A stretch of DNA of 18,040 bases from an uncultured Methanobrevibacter sp. (GCF_937898925.1 NZ_CALDKF010000048.1:1-18040); one strand, 5' to 3'; positions 7,408-14,577 are shown, counted from the first letter of the stretch. Made by a program: numbers and translations. Notes: generated by a model from the letters alone, not told the origin.

Positions 7408-9126
7408 ATGACACATGAAAGGAATTTTCGATTGCTGAACAAGAAATTTAGAGAATTGTTTTTTCCAACATTGCTTGCATCAATAGCGGGAAACTTTGCA
7501 ATTCTTGTAGACGCATTGATAGTCAGTATACTTTTAGGCTCTTTGAACCTGTCTGTAATTCAAAGCATAGAGCCTATAGCACAATTTCTCAATATGATCT
7601 ATTGGTTAATAGGTTTTGGAGGCAGCATTCTTGCTACAACTGCAAGGGCAAGATTTGACAAAGACCAAGCCAATTCCCTATTTACGATTTCTCTAATCAG
7701 CATAACCATTATTGGATTAATAATTACAGTATTTGGGCTCCTATTCCCAGATTTTTTCACTCAGATATTATGCAATTCCAATGAATTAAGGCCTCTCGTT
7801 AAAGACTATTTCCTGATATTTATCATAGTTTCACCGTTCATGTGTTTCATGATAGTTTTAGCTTACTTCATTAAAACAGATGATTTCATACCATTGCAAT
7901 TTAAAGCGTTTCTTATGGCAAATGGTCTGAATGTGATTGGAGACTTGGCATTTATACCATATTTAGGCATTAAAGGTGCTGCATTGGCAACTACTGTATC
8001 CTATATTGTAGCTTCAATTTACATATCCACTTATTTCTTTAACTCTAAAGGAACATTTAGATTTGTTAAAGTTAAACTTTCAAAAGCTCTTGATTATATG
8101 AAGGACATCTGTAAAACAGGACTTTCCAGTTGTTCAATCCCACTATATCAAACAATCAAATTGCTTGTAATTAACTCTTTAATACTGGGAATTGCAGGAA
8201 AAGTTGGATTATCCGCATTCAATATGTGCTACAATACCCAATTTTTAGTAGGAATATTCATTTTCGGTACAACACAGTCAATATTGCCGATCATTGCAGT
8301 CTATTTCCAAGAGGGGGATTATAACGGAGTGGACTATGTTGCTAAAAAGTCATTGAAGATAGTGCTTGGATTTGGAATATTCTTCACCCTGCTCTTTGCC
8401 ATATTCCCACAGACAATATTATGCTTATTCTCTGTAAGTGACCCTTCTGCAATCCCTACTGCACTGAATGCAGTTAGAATCTACGCATTAAGCCTTTTAG
8501 GATATGGAATAAACTTCCTATACATATTCTATTCCCAATCAGTGCAATACAACAAAATAGCAAATATCGTTACAATCCTTGAAGGATTAATATTCCCAAT
8601 TCCTTTGGCATATGTATTTGGCCACATTTGGGGAATAAACGGAATTTGGTTCTCACTAGTATTGACAGAAATAGTTACATTCATATTCATTTGGTTATAC
8701 TCCAAATATGTCACTAAAAAAAGCAATGGCCAATACTCCGGATTCTTCCTAAACTATAAAGATGAGGAGGCATCATTCATGGAGTTTACCATTCCAGGAA
8801 ATAAGGAGGATGCGATTGCACTCTCTAAAGAGATTAAGGATTCCTACTCCAATCCTAATATTTCAGAGGAAGTCAGCTTTGCAATTGGAAACCTTATCAG
8901 CCATATTCTTGATATAAATGAAGAATTGGATTGGATAGATATCATTATTAGGGAGACAAAGGATGCAATATTCCTTTCAATAAAAAGTGAAGGTGTGGAA
9001 TTCAAATATGAGGAAGATTTTGAAGGAGTAAAATCAGACTATTTTGCTATTAAGGACATTGTAGATAATATTGAGTATTCTCAAATATTAGGATTAAACA
9101 ATACGGTAATCACCATCAATAAATAG
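7408..9126 (+). CDS. MATE-family transporter fused to a degenerate RsbW-like (GHKL ATPase) C-terminal domain
   Basis: Residues 1-440 form a full MATE transporter of about 12 hydrophobic helices, with EPIAQFLNMIYWLIGFGGSI and ATTARARFDKDQA (76-88) after the first helices. Residues about 455-572 form a soluble, presumably cytoplasmic domain following the anti-sigma kinase/GHKL order. An N-box-like segment SFAIGNLISHI (490-500) keeps N495 and H499 but has F491 where the Glu base is expected. A strand then leads to a D-box-like IKSEGVEF (525-532), lacking the Asp and second Gly. AIKDIVDNIEYSQ and GLNNTVITI (547-570) resemble the usual end of RsbW domains. ATP binding is probably weak or lost, suggesting a sensing or docking role. 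SD AGAGG (7397-7401) is 6 nt before the ATG. MATE assignment is confident; the tail assignment is moderate. Confidence 0.85.
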   Translation: MTHERNFRLLNKKFRELFFPTLLASIAGNFAILVDALIVSILLGSLNLSVIQSIEPIAQFLNMIYWLIGFGGSILATTARARFDKDQANSLFTISLISITIIGLIITVFGLLFPDFFTQILCNSNELRPLVKDYFLIFIIVSPFMCFMIVLAYFIKTDDFIPLQFKAFLMANGLNVIGDLAFIPYLGIKGAALATTVSYIVASIYISTYFFNSKGTFRFVKVKLSKALDYMKDICKTGLSSCSIPLYQTIKLLVINSLILGIAGKVGLSAFNMCYNTQFLVGIFIFGTTQSILPIIAVYFQEGDYNGVDYVAKKSLKIVLGFGIFFTLLFAIFPQTILCLFSVSDPSAIPTALNAVRIYALSLLGYGINFLYIFYSQSVQYNKIANIVTILEGLIFPIPLAYVFGHIWGINGIWFSLVLTEIVTFIFIWLYSKYVTKKSNGQYSGFFLNYKDEEASFMEFTIPGNKEDAIALSKEIKDSYSNPNISEEVSFAIGNLISHILDINEELDWIDIIIRETKDAIFLSIKSEGVEFKYEEDFEGVKSDYFAIKDIVDNIEYSQILGLNNTVITINK

Positions 9127-9234
9127 CATGGAAAAATTAAAATACTATCCAAACAATAATTTAATAAGAACAAAAAACATCAGCATCTCATTAAAAATAA
9201 AAGAAAAAATCAAAAAATAACACTAAATGATAAG

Positions 9235-10020
9235 ATGAAATATAAAATTTTAGAAAATCCAAATTATGAAGAGACTTATGAGCTTATTGAGGAAGGCCTT
9301 AGGAAAAAGGCAACCATATTGCTTTTTGCATGCTGTAGAGTCAGTTATGAAGGTCGTGCATTAAGTGAACTTGATTATGGTGAAAGAATAATCATGATGA
9401 AGCCGGATGGATGTTTCCTGATTCATCAGGACAATAAGGTTGATCCAGTCAATTGGCAACCTCCTAAATCAAGACCAAGAGCTTACATAAAAGATGAAAT
9501 TCTCTTTTTGGAAAGCCATAGGCGCAGCCCTCCTGAAAGATTGGAAGTTGAGGTTAGAAAAGTCCATTATGCTAACTATAACCTAATTGAAGATTATGAA
9601 GAGCTTGAAAGAGCAGGTTATGAAAAGGACATGGGAGACATGATTTGGGAAAAACCTCACATAATCGAGGAAGGATTCCGTCCAAGCGTAAGGGAATACG
9701 CTACAGAACATGGATTCATTGACATTCTTGGAAAGGACAGCGAAGGAAACCTAATGATTTTAGAATTAAAGGCCCGTAAGGCAGGGATAGCTGCAGTTAA
9801 GCAAATCAGAAGATACTTGTCTGACTTTGAAAATAGGGAAAACAAGGAAATCAAAGGCAAAACTGGTGAAAAGCAGAAAATCAGAGGTTTGCTTGTAGCT
9901 CCTTCAATAGGTGATGATGCACTTGAGCTTCTTGAAGAGGAAGGAATCGAATTTGTAGCTGTAGAACCTCCAAGAGAACTTAAAAAGGATAAAAAAGTTA
10001 CTTTAGATGCCTTTGGATAA
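9235..10020 (+). CDS. nucS: Endonuclease NucS/EndoMS (mismatch- and flap-specific)
   Basis: Archaeal endonuclease that cuts branched DNA and introduces staggered double-strand cuts at mismatches, working with PCNA in a MutS/MutL-independent repair route. The N-terminal DNA-binding half shows YEGRALSELDYGERIIMMKPDG (38-59) and PVNWQPP (71-77). The C-terminal RecB-like nuclease half shows EEGFRP, HGFIDILGKDSEGN with D163, and MILELKARKAG with E177 and K179, followed by AVKQIRRY (187-194), all as in the family. The length (261) is normal. The last eight residues, KVTLDAFG (254-261), resemble a PCNA-interacting PIP box without the leading Gln. The ATG has only a weak TGAT match upstream, so initiation may be weak or leaderless. 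It lies 108 bp after the MATE fusion gene and 71 bp before mntP, all on one strand. Confidence 0.96.
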   Translation: MKYKILENPNYEETYELIEEGLRKKATILLFACCRVSYEGRALSELDYGERIIMMKPDGCFLIHQDNKVDPVNWQPPKSRPRAYIKDEILFLESHRRSPPERLEVEVRKVHYANYNLIEDYEELERAGYEKDMGDMIWEKPHIIEEGFRPSVREYATEHGFIDILGKDSEGNLMILELKARKAGIAAVKQIRRYLSDFENRENKEIKGKTGEKQKIRGLLVAPSIGDDALELLEEEGIEFVAVEPPRELKKDKKVTLDAFG

Positions 10021-10091
10021 AATATTTATACATAATTAATAATATATACATACACATTTAAAGAATTAAAAAATAACACGGTCTGATTATT

Positions 10092-10661
10092 ATGGATTTC
10101 ATTTCAACTTTACTCATTGCAATTGCATTGGCAATGGATGCATTCAGCGTTTCACTTACAAAAGGATTCACATTAAAGAAAATTACAAAAACCCAAGTAT
10201 TATGGTTTGCAATATTCTTTGGAGGATTCCAGGCTTTTATGCCTGTTTTAGGTTGGTTAGGTGGAATTCAATTGGAATGGGTCATCACTACCTTCGCTCC
10301 TTGGATAGCATTTATACTGCTTCTTTTGATTGGATCAAATATGATTCGAGAAAGCTTTTCCAATGAGGAAGGGGAAGAGAATAGTGATAATTTTTCATTT
10401 AAGGAATTGACATTGCTTGCAATAGCTACAAGCATAGATGCATTTGCAGTTGGAATAACCTATGCAGTATTAAAAACAGATATCCTGATTCCAATAATCA
10501 TGATTGGGGTCACTGCATTCATATTTACAATCATTGGACTTTATTTAGGTAAAAAAATAGGAAATTACTTTGGAGACAAGTTCGAAATACTTGGTGGGGT
10601 TATCTTAATCTTGCTTGGTGTAAAAATACTCCTTGAAGGATTAGGAATATTGGTTTTATAA
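10092..10661 (+). CDS. mntP: Manganese efflux pump MntP
   Basis: Six-helix inner-membrane Mn(II) exporter (formerly DUF204/YebN), 189 residues as usual. The two internally repeated signature segments are clear: IALAMDAFSVSLTKG with D16 near the N-terminus, and AIATSIDAFAVGI with D116 in the middle. These acidic residues lie in the two halves of the transport path. FGGFQAFMPVLGWLGG (43-58) is another family hallmark, and the hydrophilic loop rich in Glu, Asp and Asn at 90-102 is the expected break. An SD-like GGTCTGAT precedes the ATG with about 4-5 nt spacing. The 71-bp upstream gap is too short for a yybP-ykoY-type riboswitch, and none is seen; TATA-like sequence lies at about 10041-10049. 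The gene ends at a strong palindromic terminator. Confidence 0.96.
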   Translation: MDFISTLLIAIALAMDAFSVSLTKGFTLKKITKTQVLWFAIFFGGFQAFMPVLGWLGGIQLEWVITTFAPWIAFILLLLIGSNMIRESFSNEEGEENSDNFSFKELTLLAIATSIDAFAVGITYAVLKTDILIPIIMIGVTAFIFTIIGLYLGKKIGNYFGDKFEILGGVILILLGVKILLEGLGILVL

Positions 10662-10672
10662 AAATAGTTAAA

Positions 10673-10706
10673 TGAGCTTTAATATTAAAGCTCAAAATCT
10701 TTTTTT
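10673..10706. terminator. 22-bp perfect palindrome with T-run between convergent genes
   Basis: 10673-10694 is a perfect palindrome with TGAGCTTTAA as its left arm, followed on the + strand by AAATCTTTTTTT. On the - strand it is followed by a T-rich stretch too. It sits 12 bp after the mntP stop and 21 bp before the stop of the opposing 166-aa gene, fitting a bidirectional terminator. Confidence 0.75.
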
Positions 10707-10714
10707 AATAATAA

Positions 10715-11215
10715 TTAGAGATCTAAAACGAATTTTTGTCCACTTTCTTTCTTAAGACGTTCAATCTCTTCCTTTTGATGCCTTATAGCATAATCATTAT
10801 AAGGCTTAGGAGATAATGTATGTCCATCATACTCCAATTTATAAATAACATACTCATCAGTATCTAAAGAAATAGTGTCCTCAGCGGATTTTAATTCAAT
10901 AGCATTCAATTCTTCCATAATTGATTGATACTCTTTTTCTTCCTGTTGAATAAGCTCATCCAAATCCCTTTTTTGCATGGATTGATTAAGCTGCATGCCT
11001 AATCCAATCATTCCATTGACTTCCTTTCCACCAATCTCAAATACAGACACTCTTATATGTTCCATTTGCTTAAGCATATGATCCAAAGTTGGTTGAGTTA
11101 CAGGTTTTTCTCTTGCAGTTCCAATGATGTTTATTTCATAATCATTTTCCCAATCCTCAATTTTATAAACTGCATAATTGATATTGTCACATTTGATTTC
11201 TTTTTCTTCAGCCAT
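10715..11215 (-). CDS. Hypothetical cytoplasmic protein, 166 aa
   Basis: I do not recognise this family. The protein has no signal peptide, membrane helix or known catalytic motif and only one Cys (C9). It looks like two related alpha/beta parts joined by a long charged helix. A strand motif YAVYKIE (14-20) recurs as YVIYKLE (122-128), each followed by an acidic or polar turn and then a helix. The middle (about 76-110, QSMQKRDLDELIQQEEKEYQ and onward) is likely helical or coiled coil. Use of Ile, Lys and Glu matches neighbouring genes. It is a single-gene unit: convergent with mntP, and divergent from the zinc-ribbon gene across 231 bp. The ATG at 11215 is the first Met. The 3' end lies by the shared palindromic terminator. 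Confidence 0.75.
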   Translation of the reverse strand: MAEEKEIKCDNINYAVYKIEDWENDYEINIIGTAREKPVTQPTLDHMLKQMEHIRVSVFEIGGKEVNGMIGLGMQLNQSMQKRDLDELIQQEEKEYQSIMEELNAIELKSAEDTISLDTDEYVIYKLEYDGHTLSPKPYNDYAIRHQKEEIERLKKESGQKFVLDL

Positions 11216-11446
11216 ATTATCACATTATTCTTAAAGATTATTAAAAGATTATTTTTAAAAATTTTCAATTAAATATTAATTTCTAATTACTAAATAAAAT
11301 AATTTACCTTAATTTCTTAAAAATATCCTTAAAATATCTTAAATTTTAAATATAAGATTAAATATAAAGATTAATATTAGTATATAATATAATATATTAA
11401 AGAATTTTTATAAGTATTTTTAATCTATTGAGTAGGAGGTTAAAAT
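11216..11446 (+). promoter_or_regulatory. 231-bp A+T-rich divergent promoter region with a perfect SD (AGGAGGT)
   Basis: This is the second-largest gap in the window. It is almost pure A+T, with many TATA-like stretches (for example around 11380-11399), so no single promoter can be singled out. The clear element is AGGAGGT at 11434-11440. It stands 6 nt before a TTG codon at 11447 and fixes that codon as the start of the zinc-ribbon gene. Confidence 0.6.
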
Positions 11447-12520
11447 TTGGTAAAATATTGTCAAGAGTGTGGAAATGCAAGTTATGACAGTGCACCAATT
11501 TGTGGTAACTGTGGTGCTAAACTTCCTCCAAAATCTGAAGCAAATGCTAGACCTCCTAAGTTAGAGGGCAAATTCAAGCCAGGAGTAATCACTAGCACTA
11601 ATGATTCAATATTCTCTGGCAGTTCATCTAGCTTTGGAAAAGGATTATCTAGCAAGTTAGGTAGCTTCGATTTAAGTAAATTTAGTAGTGTTTCTAGAGA
11701 GAAAGAACAAGAAAGTCACGCTCAAGCTCAAAAAAGTACTAAACCTTCATTCAGCAAAACTGCAACTGAAGGATTCAAGCAAAAAGATAAGGGAATCAAA
11801 GACCCTGCTAAAAAATTCAGTTCTGCAAAAACTGAAAAGATCAATAGGGAAATCAAAAAGGAAACCCCTAAAAAAGATAAAATTAAAATTCCTAAGAAAG
11901 AGAAAAAAGCTGAACCAACAGTCACTAAAAAATCAGACGGCGGTTCCAACCTAAACATTAGAAAAATTGCAATTGTTGCAATACTCGCAATAATCATTCT
12001 CTTGATTGCAGGAATTGGAATCAATGGACTACAAAACCAAACCACTGATGAAGTTAAAAACTATTCAGACGGAATAATCAGTTTTGATTACTCTGGAAAC
12101 TGGTCCATGTACAACAATACCAATGGAAACAGCAATTCCAGCGATATTGCATTTAAAACTAAAGATAACACATTAATTGGATTTACCACAATTCAAAGTG
12201 ATGACATTACCTATGAAAAGATCATAAGTGACATTAATGCAACATCACAATCCTTAAATGGGGAAGTCTTAGATGCTGAAACTGTTGATATTGGCGGAAT
12301 TCCATCCTTAAGAATGACAATCAGCACTGCAGACCAAGGATATTCAAGATACTACTGTACCTTGCGTGATGGAGTGTACTACAGCTTTGTCATAAACAAT
12401 GGAAAATCCAATAACAAGGATATCAGCGCTTTGAATACAACTGAAATCCAAAATATGATTAATAGCATTAGTTTTCAAACAACTGAAATTGATGCAGCAG
12501 ACGGTGCAGAAATAGCTTAA
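11447..12520 (+). CDS. Membrane protein with N-terminal zinc ribbon and outer PsbP-like domain
   Basis: 357 residues in four parts. The first is a zinc ribbon with C5, C8, C19 and C22 (CxxC-x10-CxxC). The second is a long low-complexity Ser/Lys-rich linker (about 25-168), strongly basic at 108-165. The third is one membrane helix (IAIVAILAIIILLIAGIGI, 174-192). The fourth is a C-terminal domain (about 203-345) beginning YSDGIISFDYSGNWSMY, which resembles PsbP/Mog1-like outer domains of methanogen surface proteins. The basic linker before the helix predicts the zinc ribbon inside and the C-terminal domain outside. The outer part has several N-glycosylation sequons (N218, N223, N230, N264, N330). 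The start is a TTG behind a perfect SD, and the CxxC motif begins four residues later. Function is unknown. Similar ribbon-plus-helix proteins are common in archaea; a role in envelope sensing is inference. Confidence 0.85.
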   Translation: MVKYCQECGNASYDSAPICGNCGAKLPPKSEANARPPKLEGKFKPGVITSTNDSIFSGSSSSFGKGLSSKLGSFDLSKFSSVSREKEQESHAQAQKSTKPSFSKTATEGFKQKDKGIKDPAKKFSSAKTEKINREIKKETPKKDKIKIPKKEKKAEPTVTKKSDGGSNLNIRKIAIVAILAIIILLIAGIGINGLQNQTTDEVKNYSDGIISFDYSGNWSMYNNTNGNSNSSDIAFKTKDNTLIGFTTIQSDDITYEKIISDINATSQSLNGEVLDAETVDIGGIPSLRMTISTADQGYSRYYCTLRDGVYYSFVINNGKSNNKDISALNTTEIQNMINSISFQTTEIDAADGAEIA

Positions 12521-12531
12521 AACTAATCTAT

Positions 12532-12607
12532 TAATTTTTTTATTTTTAACTTCCGCTTAAAAATAAATATTTTTTCTTTTTATTTTTTCTTTATTTTTTT
12601 AATTTTA
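12532..12607 (+). terminator. U-rich termination tracts after the zinc-ribbon gene
   Basis: The 160-bp gap contains repeated T-runs, from TTAATTTTTTTATTTTT just after the stop to a nearly pure T/A stretch through 12607. No strong hairpin is seen. Such U-tracts are the usual archaeal termination signal. The rest of the gap is featureless A+T DNA leading to the next gene. Confidence 0.5.
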
Positions 12608-12680
12608 TAATTTTATAATTTAATATTTTTTAAATATTAACCTATTTTTAATTTTTATCATTAACTATCGAGGAAAAAAC

Positions 12681-13526
12681 ATGAATTCAATCAAAATAGC
12701 TCTTTGTCAAATGAATGTGGTGGACAATAAGGAAAAGAATATAGAAAAAGCAATTCAAATGATTAAGGAATCAAAAGAGCAAGGAGCAGATTTGGCTGTT
12801 CTTCCTGAAATGTTTAACTGCCCATATGAAAATGAGAAATTCATAGAATATGCTGAAATATTGGAAGATAGCCAAACCTTAATGGAAATATCCGATATTG
12901 CAAAAGAAGAGAACATTCATGTTTTGGCAGGATCCATACCTGAACTTGAAAGAGATGATGAAAATGAAACCGAATCAATATACAACACTGCAGTTTTCTT
13001 TGACAATAATGGAAAACAATTAGGAAAGCATAGAAAAATGCACCTATTTGACATTGATGTTAAGGGAAAAATCTATTTCAAGGAATCAGATACATTAAGT
13101 GCAGGAAATGACTTCACAATAATCAACACAGATTTGGCAAGAATTGGAATTGGAATCTGCTATGACATAAGATTTGTGGAGTTATCAAGAATAATGGCAT
13201 TGAATGGTGCTGAAATACTAATTTTCCCAGGAGCATTCAATTTGACAACTGGCCCTGCACATTGGGAACTCTTATTTAGATCAAGAGCATTGGACAATCA
13301 AGTTTATGCAATTGGAGTAGCACCAGCATTAGATGAGGATGCTAGCTATAATTCTTACGGACATTCAATAGCTGTAAATCCATGGGGAGAAGTGATTGAA
13401 GAATTGGATTACAGTGAAGAATTAAAAATCGTTGAAATAGATTTGGATGAAATAAAAAGAGTGAGAGAAGAAATTCCTGTTTTAAAGAATAGGAGAGTCG
13501 ATTTATACGAAATAAATGAAAAATAG
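12681..13526 (+). CDS. Omega-amidase (Nit2-type carbon-nitrogen hydrolase)
   Basis: 281-residue nitrilase-superfamily enzyme. The catalytic Glu-Lys-Cys triad is visible: E43 in VLPEMFNCPY, K119 in KHRKMHLFD and C160 in GIGICYDIRF. HLFDIDVKGKIYFKES (121-136), FPGAFNLTTGPAHWELLFRS and NPWGEV match the Nit2 group closely. Nit2 hydrolyses the amide of alpha-ketoglutaramate and alpha-ketosuccinamate, giving 2-oxoglutarate or oxaloacetate plus ammonia, so it salvages dead-end products of glutamine/asparagine transamination. It is cytoplasmic. The ATG has a weak SD-like GAGG (12670-12673). It appears to be a single-gene unit, with U-rich DNA before it and a convergent HEAT-repeat gene after. The specificity assignment rests on motif resemblance; related deaminated-glutathione amidase (Nit1) is the main alternative. 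Confidence 0.9.
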   Translation: MNSIKIALCQMNVVDNKEKNIEKAIQMIKESKEQGADLAVLPEMFNCPYENEKFIEYAEILEDSQTLMEISDIAKEENIHVLAGSIPELERDDENETESIYNTAVFFDNNGKQLGKHRKMHLFDIDVKGKIYFKESDTLSAGNDFTIINTDLARIGIGICYDIRFVELSRIMALNGAEILIFPGAFNLTTGPAHWELLFRSRALDNQVYAIGVAPALDEDASYNSYGHSIAVNPWGEVIEELDYSEELKIVEIDLDEIKRVREEIPVLKNRRVDLYEINEK

Positions 13527-13541
13527 ATAAAATAAAATATG

Positions 13542-13570
13542 TTCATGAAATAAACATGAAATTTCATGAA
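13542..13570. repeat. Inverted repeat of TTCATGAA elements downstream of the omega-amidase gene
   Basis: Perfect 10-bp arms TTCATGAAAT (13542-13551) and ATTTCATGAA (13561-13570) flank a 9-bp spacer that contains a third ACATGAA. Nested inside is the 14-bp palindrome CATGAAATTTCATG (13555-13568). It starts 16 bp after the omega-amidase stop and has no long T-run immediately after it, so it is a weak terminator candidate. It could be a protein-binding site or an RNA 3'-end hairpin. Confidence 0.5.
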
Positions 13571-13631
13571 GAATAAAAATTATAAAAATAGACACTAATT
13601 TTAGAAAAATTAAAAAAATTATAAAAAAATA

Positions 13632-13713
13632 ATTAAAAAGAGAAAATAAATTAATAAAAATTAATTAAAAAAATATTAAAAAGAGAAAATAAATTAATAA
13701 AAATTAATTAAAA
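13632..13713. repeat. Direct repeat of 39 bp, two copies 4 bp apart
   Basis: 13632-13670 and 13675-13713 are identical over 39 bp, starting ATTAAAAAGAGAAAATAA, with period 43. They occupy the gap between the convergent omega-amidase and HEAT-repeat genes. The second copy runs into an 8-bp stem (AATTAAAA at 13706-13713, TTTTAATT at 13718-13725) that ends exactly at the HEAT gene stop. The start of the unit resembles the 32-bp repeat at 876-956 (TTAAAAAGA followed by AGAAAA). Confidence 0.85.
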
Positions 13714-13725
13714 TTTATTTTAATT

Positions 13726-14577
13726 TTATTTTAATTTTGCTAATCTCTTTTCAAAGTAAGCTAATTTTTTCTCATTGTCAGCAAACACTTCACATGCTGT
13801 TTCCAAGACTCTTACTTCATTGTCATAATCATTTTCCTTTCTATAGAGAACGCATAATCTTTTATATGGAGCATCCTTTGGCTGTTTTGATTCAACATAC
13901 CTTTCATATTCCTTAATTGCCTTTTTAAGATTTGCCTCTTCCATTTCCTTAATGGTACTCATTGGAATGACTTTGACAATAGCTTTTCCAGATGCCTTTG
14001 CCTTTTTCCTTTTTTCAGCTTTTTTAATTGCCTTATTACAGGATTTCTTAAAGTCCTTGTCATCCTCATTCTTTCTTGCCTGTTTGATGAGATTAATGGA
14101 TTCATCACTTCCTAAATCTCCTAAAGCTTGAACTGCAGCTAACTTTACACCCCAGTCCTCATCTTCAAGACATTTTGCAATGCTGTCCAATTCATCTTCC
14201 GCTTGGAGTTCTCCTAAAGCCCTTACAGCAACTTTTCTAACTCCGAAATCCTCATCATCAAGGGATTCCACGAAATAAGGAATAACCTTTGGATCTTCAG
14301 TTTCCTTAAGTGCAAATGCTAAAAATCTTTTATCCTTTCCTTCTGCATTTGCAAACTCTTCAATCAATTTATCTACCGCTACATCACCCATGTTACCTAA
14401 GATTTCTGCAGCTTTAAAACGTACTTGAGCATTTTCATCTTTAGTAGCTTGAATCAATGGATCGATAATGGATTCATCATTCACCTTTTCCAAACTTGCT
14501 ATAGCTGATTTTCTAGTAGCTACATCTTCATCCTTCAATGCTTCAATAGCTTCTTCAATTGATAAATTTCCTACCAT
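13726..14577 (-). CDS. HEAT-repeat (PBS-lyase-like) protein with TPR-like C-terminus
   Basis: 283-residue soluble scaffold protein. About five HEAT-like repeats fill residues 5-175, with recurring D-x-x-V-R-x-x-A-x-x-A-L-G-x-h patterns: DVATRKSAIASL (18-29), NAQVRFKAAEILGNMGD (49-65), DFGVRKVAVRALGEL (110-124) and DWGVKLAAVQALGDLG (141-156). A basic linker (EKRKKAKASGKA, 188-199) leads to a helical tail (207-283). There KKAIKEYERYVE and APYKRLCVLYRKENDYDNEVRVLETACEV look like TPR-type hairpins. Such proteins mediate protein-protein contacts; the lyase name of the repeat family implies no catalysis. A GAGGAT SD precedes the ATG. It is divergent from the helicase gene across 236 bp. Its partner is unknown. 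Confidence 0.9.
   Translation of the reverse strand: MVGNLSIEEAIEALKDEDVATRKSAIASLEKVNDESIIDPLIQATKDENAQVRFKAAEILGNMGDVAVDKLIEEFANAEGKDKRFLAFALKETEDPKVIPYFVESLDDEDFGVRKVAVRALGELQAEDELDSIAKCLEDEDWGVKLAAVQALGDLGSDESINLIKQARKNEDDKDFKKSCNKAIKKAEKRKKAKASGKAIVKVIPMSTIKEMEEANLKKAIKEYERYVESKQPKDAPYKRLCVLYRKENDYDNEVRVLETACEVFADNEKKLAYFEKRLAKLK

Noticed and set aside
10021..10091. Manganese riboswitch upstream of mntP
   Set aside because: The gap is 71 bp of A+T-rich DNA with no paired helices or conserved riboswitch loops.
11688..11954. Alternative-frame Lys-rich ORF inside the zinc-ribbon gene linker
   Set aside because: It is a shadow of the low-complexity linker. The real frame has the zinc ribbon, membrane helix and a strong SD.
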